Assembly (NCBI RefSeq): GCF_036013525.1
Contig: NZ_CP107853.1
Coordinates: 3,658,001-3,722,000 of the forward strand
Length of the DNA: 64,000 nucleotides
DNA from: Nonomuraea sp. NBC_00507
Lineage (GTDB): Bacteria; Actinomycetota; Actinomycetes; Streptosporangiales; Streptosporangiaceae
Reading direction: 5' to 3'
The position numbers were made by a program, and so were the translations under genes. Below are positions 37,102 through 43,435 of the stretch, one piece after another (position 1 is the stretch's first letter; each line of letters opens with the position of its first letter). The notes beneath the pieces were generated by a model. That model made no database searches and was not told where the DNA came from. It was given only the letters and a program-made list of their open reading frames with translations.

Positions 37102-37143
37102 CGGAGAGTTCTCCGATTAGTCTCCGAACCGGAGATCTCTCCG
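37102..37143. promoter_or_regulatory. Array of five CGGAGA/TCTCCG half-sites
   Basis: Read rightward the half-sites are CGGAGA (37102), TCTCCG (37110), TCTCCG (37121), CGGAGA (37130) and TCTCCG (37138). They form two perfect 6-2-6 palindromes (37102-37115 and 37130-37143) with one extra half-site between them. This is a strong operator for the divergent TetR repressor and would silence both genes. Confidence 0.75.
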
Positions 37144-37163
37144 ATTTTTTTGAGGAGCTGAGG

Positions 37164-37577
37164 ATGCCGAACGAGTTCAACCAGCAGATCATCGACGAGT
37201 TCCGGGCCAACGAAGGCCGCGTCGGCGGCATGTTCGAAGGCTCACCGCTCGTGCTGCTCACCACCACGGGAGCCAGGAGCGGCAAGCCGGTCACCACCCC
37301 GGTGATGTATCTCGAGGACGGCGATCGTTACGTCGTCATCGCGTCCAATGCCGGCGCGGACAACCACCCCGCCTGGTACCACAACCTGCGGGCCACGCCC
37401 TCGGCCGCCGTGGAGGTCGGAACGGAGACGTTCGAGGCCAAGGCCGTCTTCATCGAGGGGGAGGAGCGCGACCGGCTCTACGCCAGGATGGTGGCGCAGG
37501 CGCCGGGTTTCGCCGAGTATGAGGCCAAGACCAGCCGCCGCATCCCCGTAGTGGCCCTGCTGCCCCAGGCCGCCTGA
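37164..37577 (+). CDS. F420-type nitroreductase-family oxidoreductase (Ddn-like)
   Basis: About 137 residues. Typical family blocks are VGGMFEGSPLVLLTTTGARSG, TTPVMYLEDGDRYVVIASN, GADNHPAWYHNLRATP and the C-terminal TSRRIPVVALLP. Ddn-like split-barrel proteins bind deazaflavin F420 and reduce quinones or xenobiotics. ATG at 37164 follows gaggagctgagg. Regulation by the divergent TetR is strongly suggested. Confidence 0.9.
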   Translation: MPNEFNQQIIDEFRANEGRVGGMFEGSPLVLLTTTGARSGKPVTTPVMYLEDGDRYVVIASNAGADNHPAWYHNLRATPSAAVEVGTETFEAKAVFIEGEERDRLYARMVAQAPGFAEYEAKTSRRIPVVALLPQAA

Positions 37578-37602
37578 ACGTCCCTCGACGTCAGAGCCGC
37601 CC

Positions 37603-37790
37603 TCAGAAAGGCGTGTCGCCTGTCGCCGGGGTTGCGTCCCCGAGAGGCCGCGTCGTTGGGCGTGGCGCGCTCAGGAGGCCGCGTCGTTGGGCGTGGCGCA
37701 CTCGGGAGGCCGCGTCGTGGGTGTGGCGTGATCAGAGGGCCAGGTCGTCGGGCGTGGGGCGATTGGCGGGCCAGGTCGTCGGCGTGGCGC
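37603..37790. repeat. About 31-bp degenerate tandem repeats next to xseB
   Basis: Units beginning gaggccgcgtcgt(t)ggg recur at 37644, 37675 and 37706, then two more diverged ones with ccaggtcgtcgg follow to 37790. The sequence ctcagaaaggcgtgtcg at 37602 is nearly the same as the real xseB end at 37790, so the xseB 3' end seems to have been copied. Confidence 0.8.
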
Positions 37791-38027
37791 TCAGAAAGGT
37801 GTGTCGTCGGCGCCCGAGGTGGGCTCCGAGCGGCGGGCCATGGCGGCGGCCAGCTTGACCCTGGCCCCCTGGAGCCACTCCTCACAGACCGCCGCGAGCT
37901 TCTCCCCCCGCTCCCAGAGCTCGATCGACTGCTCCAGCGTGAGCCCGCCCGTCTCCAGGCGGCGCACCACCTCGGTCAACTCCTCGCGGGCCTGCTCGTA
38001 TGAGGGCGCCTTCTCGTCTGCTGCCAC
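37791..38027 (-). CDS. xseB: Exodeoxyribonuclease VII small subunit
   Basis: About 78 residues, the normal size. The helical hairpin SYEQAREELTEVVRRLETGG then LTLEQSIELWERGEKLAAVC is diagnostic. It assembles with XseA in several copies per large subunit. GTG at 38027 is chosen since agggtgg lies just upstream; upstream GTG and ATG codons would add a non-family tail. It is separated from xseA by a TetR/oxidoreductase insertion and inverted relative to it. Confidence 0.93.
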   Translation of the reverse strand: MAADEKAPSYEQAREELTEVVRRLETGGLTLEQSIELWERGEKLAAVCEEWLQGARVKLAAAMARRSEPTSGADDTPF

Positions 38028-38169
38028 GGTCACCACCCTAGACGGGCCGGCCGACATCCGCCGCGCAGCGTTCAATCCACTCACTTTGAGTGTTCATTCG
38101 CTACGCTAAGTCGCCGTCGATGGATGGCGGCGATTGCCGGCTGCGGCGTCTGACTTCCAGGAGAGCGCG

Positions 38170-38247
38170 ATGTCTGATCCCGGGACAAATGATGGCGTCA
38201 ACCACTTTGGGCCCCTGCGCGTCGAATCGTCACGGCGTTCACGCTGA
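38170..38247 (+). CDS. Small ORF, 25 residues
   Basis: ATG at 38170 follows ccaggagagcgcg, a good ribosome-binding site. The product starts MSDPGTNDGVNHFGPLR and is polar. It ends 15 bases before the next gene. No family is recognised; it may be a leader for the gene at 38263. Confidence 0.35.
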   Translation: MSDPGTNDGVNHFGPLRVESSRRSR

Positions 38248-38262
38248 CTCGGGAGGCCCTTC

Positions 38263-38589
38263 ATGATCCGTCGCATCATCCGGAAACGACGTCCTGCGCC
38301 CACGCTGACGGGCATCAGCCTCGAGGAGGAGCTCGCCTTGATCAGGGTCGAGCTCATGTACGGCTTGCGCGTCAACCGGGAGGCCTACCTGCGCAGGAAG
38401 GTCGATGAGCGCAACGAGATGGCCGGCCGCATGCGCGAGAGCAACACCGCCGAGATGCTGGCCGACCTGCGCGGCTCACTCGAGCGGTCGGTACGCCCTA
38501 CGGTGGTGGACCTCCAGAGCCGGACGACGGTCGTGGACCTGCAGAGCAGGCGGCAGGGACGGCCCACCCAGGACCCGGAGCCAGCCTGA
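38263..38589 (+). CDS. Small charged protein of unknown function
   Basis: About 108 residues. The start MIRRIIRKRRPAPTLTG is very basic, the middle (LEEELALIRVELMYGLRVNR) is predicted helical, and the end has the duplicated heptad TVVDLQSR/TVVDLQSR. ATG at 38263 follows gggaggccct. No family is recognised. It precedes the secretion-like cluster by 326 bases and may or may not belong to it. Confidence 0.6.
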   Translation: MIRRIIRKRRPAPTLTGISLEEELALIRVELMYGLRVNREAYLRRKVDERNEMAGRMRESNTAEMLADLRGSLERSVRPTVVDLQSRTTVVDLQSRRQGRPTQDPEPA

Positions 38590-38915
38590 CGCCCCCTCCG
38601 CTCGCGTCCCATGCCGAATGCGCAAGGCGTGAGAGTCCATGCCTATTTTGGTCAGGAATCCATGGCTGCCTGGCTAGGCGATTTAGGCGTCTGGCCTGGT
38701 CGAAAGCCGATTCAACCGGGAAGTGACAGGAATCGGCACTGGAGCCTGTCATCCTGTCCCGGTTTGCCGTGAGGGCTGTCATGCCTGCAGCATGGGCGTG
38801 GCTTTCCTGGAAGAATGGCGGAGACCGGATAGGGTGACTACTTCACCGCGGATGATGGGGATCGGCAACGGACGACACCGCGCCAGCCGGGGGGATCGGC
38901 GCGAGCGGAGGCGTG
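38590..38915. other. Gap before the secretion-like cluster; two inverted repeats
   Basis: No gene supported on either strand. It contains an inverted repeat tgacagg (38724) / cctgtca (38745) with a 14-base loop, and a 15-bp symmetrical element catgc-ctgca-gcatg at 38780-38794. The promoter of the rightward cluster must lie here, but I cannot assign -35/-10 boxes. Confidence 0.5.
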
Positions 38916-39932
38916 ATGGCTCGTAGGTCTACCGTCCAGCACGATCCTCGGATCGCTGACGGGCCCGGGCTTTCCGCAACCCTGGACACCGCTGACTTCG
39001 ACGCGCCGCCACCCCGCCGGCCGCGCCGTGGCGGCTGGTCCGGTGGCGGCGGGCGGTGGCTGGTGTGGACCGGCCGCATCATTCTCTGGGCGCTTATCGT
39101 GGTTATCGTGGTGAATGGGATCCGTGCCCCATTTGAGCGGTTTACCCAGCAAGAAGCAACAACGTCCAATGGTGCCGTGGTGGCGAACAACGGATTCCCG
39201 GTGGACCGCGGCATGGCTTTCGCCGCCCAGTTCGCCGGGGTCTATCTCAATTTCAGCCCTGAAGACGACGCCAGCAGGTCACGCAAGCTGGCGGCGTTCC
39301 TGCCTGACGCCTCGGATCCGCGCATGGGCTGGGACGGCGTGGGCAAGCTGGCGGCCGTCGCCATCCAGCCGTACGACATCGAGACGGCCGACGCCCACAA
39401 CGCGGTGGTCAGCGTGGCCTTCCAGTCCGGCGCGCGCAGGCTGATGTTGTCGGTCCCGATCTACTACTCCGGCGACGACGAGGCCAAGAGGTTCGTCGTC
39501 TCGGGCCGCCCGGCCATCCTGCCCGCCCCCGCTCCGGCCGAGCTGCCCCAGGTGGCGCCGCCGGAGACCGACGACGCGGCCGCCGCCGAGCTCAAACCGC
39601 AATTGGAGGGCTTCTTCAAGGACTACGCGTCCGGCGACGCCGCCGGGCTGCAGCGCTACGTGGCCGCCGGCAAGACCCTGCCGAGCTTCGGTGGCGCCTT
39701 CACGTTCGCAGAGCTCAAGAAAGTCGTGGTGCCTGTGGGGGGTGCCACTCGAGAGATCCAGGCGGTCGTCGTGTGGGTCGTGCCGAACGGCGAGGCCCAG
39801 GCCACCCCCAACACCACCGACCCCGCCGCGGTCGGCGCGCGCTTGGAGCAGGCCTACCGGCTTACCGTCGAGAAGCAGGGCGACAAGTGGTTCGTCGCCG
39901 ACATCCGCGGCGCCGGCCGGGTCGTTGACTAG
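38916..39932 (+). CDS. TcpC/VirB8-like conjugation protein
   Basis: About 338 residues. A basic, Pro-rich cytoplasmic tail of about 45 residues precedes one membrane helix (IILWALIVVIVVNGI). The outside part holds two NTF2-like domains: DRGMAFAAQFAGVYLNFSPED in the first, and ELKPQLEGFFKDYASGDAAGL in the second, ending WFVADIRGAG. This two-domain layout is that of TcpC, the VirB8-like scaffold of Gram-positive conjugation machines. ATG at 38916 is preferred over the GTG just before it because of ggagg spacing. First gene of the cluster. Confidence 0.82.
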   Translation: MARRSTVQHDPRIADGPGLSATLDTADFDAPPPRRPRRGGWSGGGGRWLVWTGRIILWALIVVIVVNGIRAPFERFTQQEATTSNGAVVANNGFPVDRGMAFAAQFAGVYLNFSPEDDASRSRKLAAFLPDASDPRMGWDGVGKLAAVAIQPYDIETADAHNAVVSVAFQSGARRLMLSVPIYYSGDDEAKRFVVSGRPAILPAPAPAELPQVAPPETDDAAAAELKPQLEGFFKDYASGDAAGLQRYVAAGKTLPSFGGAFTFAELKKVVVPVGGATREIQAVVVWVVPNGEAQATPNTTDPAAVGARLEQAYRLTVEKQGDKWFVADIRGAGRVVD

Positions 39933-39977
39933 AGGCTCGGCCGCGCTGCCGATCGGTACCCCCCGGGAGGACGAGAA

Positions 39978-40259
39978 GTGACCTTGAAGACCGTAATGCT
40001 CACTTTGATCGAAATGTCGCCGACGCCCACGTCGACCGGCATCGACACCGGAGGGCTCGCCGACTTCCTGCGCGCGTTCTTCGCTCCGCTGTTCCTCGTC
40101 GTCGTCTCCGTGGTGGCGCTCTTCTTCCTCTTCACCCGCGAGATCACACGATTCGTGCAGTTCCTGATCCTGGCCGTGGCCATCGGAGTGATCTTCTACG
40201 TTCCCAACATCATCGAGGTGACGGCGAAGGCAATCGCGGGCGCACTGGGCATCAGATAA
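39978..40259 (+). CDS. Small two-helix membrane protein (VirB2/TcpD-like position)
   Basis: About 93 residues with two hydrophobic helices (APLFLVVVSVVALFFLF and FLILAVAIGVIFYVP) and a short Thr/Pro-rich start. Small two-helix proteins in this position are TcpD-like or pilin-like components of conjugation systems, but there is no sequence motif to prove it. GTG at 39978 follows gggaggacgagaa. Confidence 0.65.
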   Translation: MTLKTVMLTLIEMSPTPTSTGIDTGGLADFLRAFFAPLFLVVVSVVALFFLFTREITRFVQFLILAVAIGVIFYVPNIIEVTAKAIAGALGIR

Positions 40260-40313
40260 GGGGTTGAGACCGTCCGTCGGCGGTCATACACGAGCGGGTG
40301 AGAGGAGGACCGG

Positions 40314-43300
40314 GTGGACCTGCCCACGTATACGAACATCTGGCGGATAGAGAAGCGGCTCTACAAGCTGTACGACCTACGGCTGCCGATGCCGCTGCCT
40401 ATCGTCTGGATCGGCGTCTTCGTCGGCGTGTTCATCCCGTGGTCCCTCCTGCTGATCCTGGTGGGCGTGCCGGTCGCGATGCCGTGGCACGTGCTGTTCC
40501 TGGTGCCGCCGGGGATCGTGACGTGGCTGTCGACCCGCCCTGTCATCGAGGGCAAGCGGCTCACCGAGCTCCTCGAGTCCCACCTCCGCTACCTGGGCGA
40601 GCCGAAGGCCTGGTGCCGCCTCGCGCCCATGGGCGAACCCGAGACGGTCACCTTCTCCGCGCGCGTGTGGCGCATCGCCCCCGCGCGGGCCAAGTCCAAG
40701 CGGCCGGGCAAGAGCCGTCAACCGCGGCGCAGACGCGAGGACCAGCGGATCGCCGGACCCCGCCAGGTGCGCCCCGCCGTCGCGGCCGCTGCCGCCGCGG
40801 CAGGTCAGGCTCCGGTCGCCGAGCCCGCTGCCGCAGGCACCGGCTGGGGCGCCCGCCGCGGTGCCGCCGCGCCCGCCCTCAAGGCTCAGGCACGCCAGCC
40901 GGCTCCCGGTACGGCACCGCCACCGCCCCGGCTCGAGCGCGAGCCCGCAGGCCAGAGAGACAACCGAAAGACGGACACCGGCCGGGATTTCGACCGGACG
41001 GACACCGGCCGGGATGCCGACCGGACGGACACCGGCAGAGACGGCGCCAGGACGGACACCGGCAGGGACCGCGCCAGGAAAGACGGCGGTCGCAGGGCCG
41101 GCGCGAAGGGGACGAGCGGCTGGCGCCTGTCCACCCGGGAGGGCGCGATCAGGGAAGCCGCGACCCAACAGGCCGCGCTCCGTGAGGCCGCGCTCCGTGA
41201 GGCCGCGCTCCGTGAGGCCGCGCTCCGTGAGGTGGCGACGCGTGAGGTGGCGACCTCCGAGGTGGCGACGCGTGACGCGGCGACCCGTGACGCGGCGTCG
41301 CGCGAGGCGGCGACCCGTGAGGCGGCGTCGCGCGAGGCGGCGACCCGTGAGGCGGCGTCGCGTGAGGTGGCGACCTCCGAGGTGGCGTCGCGAGAGGTGG
41401 CGTCGCGTGAGGTGGCGACCCGTGAGGCGGCGACGCGTGAGGTGGCGACCCGTGAGGCGGTGCGTGGTGAGATCGCCGGCGAGGAGACCTCCGGCCGCGA
41501 GAGCGTGGGCCGGGCGACCGGGGCTCCCGAGACCGCTGCTCATGCGGGCACGCCGGCTGCGGAGGATGCGGCCACGAGCTCTGTGGCCGAAGTCGGTGCG
41601 GTTACTGGTGCTGAGCCTGTAGACGATGTGGCCACGGCTCTTGAGACCGATGACCATGAGGTCGCGAGCAGCGGGATCCGTTCTCATGAGGACGCCGGGC
41701 GGGAAAGCGGGACGGCGCAGAGTGGCAAGCCCTCCGCCGGCAAGCCGATCGACACCGAAGCCCTGCGGCGGCTGAGGAGACTCGCGGCCAGCGCCGATGC
41801 GCCAGCCGATGCACCGGCCGACACGGCGCCCGACACGGCGGCCGGCCGTAGAAAGACGGCCGGTCGGGCCGAGGGCGGGCGGCGCGAGGAGCAGGTCGCC
41901 CGAGACCAGCACAGGAAGGGACAGCCGCCCAGGCTGGGACCGGCGCTGGTGCTGTCGGGCACCCAACGGGTCTGGCCGCCGCTCAACCCGAACGCCAAGC
42001 CCTTGCCTCGTCCCGGCGCCTCCGGCGCGCCGGCTGCCGCAGGCGACGCGCCGTCCGAGGGTGCCGAAACGCGCCGGCCAGGCGTGCCCGCCGACGAACC
42101 AGGCCGCCCGTCGGCATCGACCGGGGCAGGCGACCGGCCCAGGCTGACGCCGGTCCCGTCGGATAGCCGCGCCACGGCGGGGGAGACCGCGGCAGGCGAT
42201 CGGACGGCGGACGAGGAGCAGGTAGCGCACGGGCAGCCCGCGTCGGCGGGCGAGGAGCGGACAGCGCACGAGCAGCCCGCGTGGGCGGGCGAGGAGCGGA
42301 CAGCGCATGGGCAGCCCGCGTCGGCGGGCGAGCAGGCGGCGGTCACGCACGACCCGATCGGCGGCCGGGTCAGGGGTGGGGCCGGGGCGGTCGATGGGCT
42401 GGTGGGGCCGGTGCCCAGGCCCGGTGAGACGCGGGTGCGCAGGGTCGAGTCCGTGATCGGGCGCGACTCCGGCGGCTGGCGGCGGATCGCTCAAGTGGTC
42501 GTCGGCGGCAACAACGTACGGACCGACGGGTCCGAGATCGACGAGGCCAGGGCCAGGGCCGTGTTCAGCGGCAGCCGCAGGATCGTCGTCCTGGGCTGCA
42601 CCGGCGGCGCCGGGCAGAGCACCACGGCCCTCATGCTCGGCCACACCTTCGCCACTTACCGCGACGACAGGGTCGTGGCCGTCGACGCCAACACCGGCGG
42701 CACCACCCTGACCAGCAGGATCCAACCGGAAACCCCAGAAACTCTCACTTCGCTGCTGTCCGGGCTGGACCGGGTCAGCGGTTATCTCACGATGCGCGGA
42801 TACACCACGCGGACGGCCTCCGGGCTCGAAGTGATCAGCGCGGACACCGACGCGGGCGCCGAGCAGCGCCTCGCGGATCGGTCCTTCTTCTCCGACCACC
42901 GGCTGGGCGAGTCCATGCGCCTGCTGGAGCGCCACTACAAGCTGGCCGTGATCGATCCGGCCGCCGCGCTGGCGGCCCGGCTCCTGCCGTACGCGGACCA
43001 GCTCGTTCTGGTGGTCCCGGCGAGCGAGGAGGCGCCGGAGGCGGTGGGGATGACGTACGAGTGGCTCGACGGGCACGGCTGCGCGGAGCTGCGCAGGCGT
43101 GCGGTCATGGTGGTCAACGGCGTGAGCAGGCGTTCGATGGCCGACGTCGAGCAGGCGGAGTCGGTGGCCAGAGGCAGGTGCCGGGCCATCGTCAGGGTCC
43201 CCTGGGAGGACGATCTGGCGCCAGGCGGGGCCGAGATCGTCGATCCCGGGCAGTTGCGCGCGGCCGGGCGGCGGGCCTATCTCGCCCTCGCCGGTGTGGT

Positions 43301-43388
43301 GGTCGCGGGCTTCGCGGCACAGACCGTACGACCGAGCGAAGAGGAGTTGGCGAGTGACCCCCCGGGCACGAGAATCGGTGAGCGTTAA
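40314..43388 (+). CDS. TcpE membrane domain fused to MinD/ParA-like domain
   Basis: About 1024 residues. Residues 1-125 are a TcpE-like conjugation membrane protein (DLPTYTNIWRIEKRLYKLYD and two adjoining helices). A disordered linker of about 600 residues contains 9-, 5- and 13-residue repeats. Residues 755-1010 are a MinD/ParA-like P-loop domain: RIVVLGCTGGAGQST, VVAVDANTGGTTL, KLAVIDPAAALAARLLPYAD and a C-terminal helix. The Walker A lysines are missing (T and Q at the expected K positions), so ATP hydrolysis may be lost. GTG at 40314 follows agaggagg. The fusion would tie a membrane channel part to a partition-like module. Confidence 0.82.
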   Translation: MDLPTYTNIWRIEKRLYKLYDLRLPMPLPIVWIGVFVGVFIPWSLLLILVGVPVAMPWHVLFLVPPGIVTWLSTRPVIEGKRLTELLESHLRYLGEPKAWCRLAPMGEPETVTFSARVWRIAPARAKSKRPGKSRQPRRRREDQRIAGPRQVRPAVAAAAAAAGQAPVAEPAAAGTGWGARRGAAAPALKAQARQPAPGTAPPPPRLEREPAGQRDNRKTDTGRDFDRTDTGRDADRTDTGRDGARTDTGRDRARKDGGRRAGAKGTSGWRLSTREGAIREAATQQAALREAALREAALREAALREVATREVATSEVATRDAATRDAASREAATREAASREAATREAASREVATSEVASREVASREVATREAATREVATREAVRGEIAGEETSGRESVGRATGAPETAAHAGTPAAEDAATSSVAEVGAVTGAEPVDDVATALETDDHEVASSGIRSHEDAGRESGTAQSGKPSAGKPIDTEALRRLRRLAASADAPADAPADTAPDTAAGRRKTAGRAEGGRREEQVARDQHRKGQPPRLGPALVLSGTQRVWPPLNPNAKPLPRPGASGAPAAAGDAPSEGAETRRPGVPADEPGRPSASTGAGDRPRLTPVPSDSRATAGETAAGDRTADEEQVAHGQPASAGEERTAHEQPAWAGEERTAHGQPASAGEQAAVTHDPIGGRVRGGAGAVDGLVGPVPRPGETRVRRVESVIGRDSGGWRRIAQVVVGGNNVRTDGSEIDEARARAVFSGSRRIVVLGCTGGAGQSTTALMLGHTFATYRDDRVVAVDANTGGTTLTSRIQPETPETLTSLLSGLDRVSGYLTMRGYTTRTASGLEVISADTDAGAEQRLADRSFFSDHRLGESMRLLERHYKLAVIDPAAALAARLLPYADQLVLVVPASEEAPEAVGMTYEWLDGHGCAELRRRAVMVVNGVSRRSMADVEQAESVARGRCRAIVRVPWEDDLAPGGAEIVDPGQLRAAGRRAYLALAGVVVAGFAAQTVRPSEEELASDPPGTRIGER
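40971..41078 (+). repeat. 27-bp repeats, four copies (TDTGRDxxR)
   Basis: Four consecutive 27-bp units starting acggacaccggc at 40971, 40998, 41025 and 41052 encode nine-residue TDTGRDFDR-type repeats in the linker of the TcpE-MinD fusion. Confidence 0.9.
41151..41465 (+). repeat. 15-bp repeats, 21 copies (RE[AV]A[TSL])
   Basis: Twenty-one consecutive 15-bp units encode pentads such as REAAL, REVAT, SEVAS and RDAAT. The first three REAAL units are identical in DNA. The i+2 residue drifts from Leu to Thr/Ser, so it differs from the classical A(D/N)LxX pentapeptide-repeat beta-helix; a charged alpha helix is an alternative. Confidence 0.9.
42222..42338 (+). repeat. 39-bp repeats, three copies (AHGQPASAGEER)
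   Basis: Three consecutive 39-bp units at 42222, 42261 and 42300 encode 13-residue repeats of the type TAHGQPASAGEER just ahead of the MinD-like domain. Confidence 0.9.
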
Positions 43389-43435
43389 GTGAACAAGCGA
43401 GCAGGCCTGGCCCGTTCATGCGCTGAGGGGGCGGC

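Noticed and set aside
38723..38926. Possible 67-codon gene in the gap before the secretion cluster
   Set aside because: No ribosome-binding site, mixed codon bias and overlap with the next start.
40377..43076. 900-codon open frame antisense to the TcpE-MinD gene
   Set aside because: Antisense shadow of a repetitive GC-rich gene; Arg/His/Gly-rich without motifs or ribosome-binding site.
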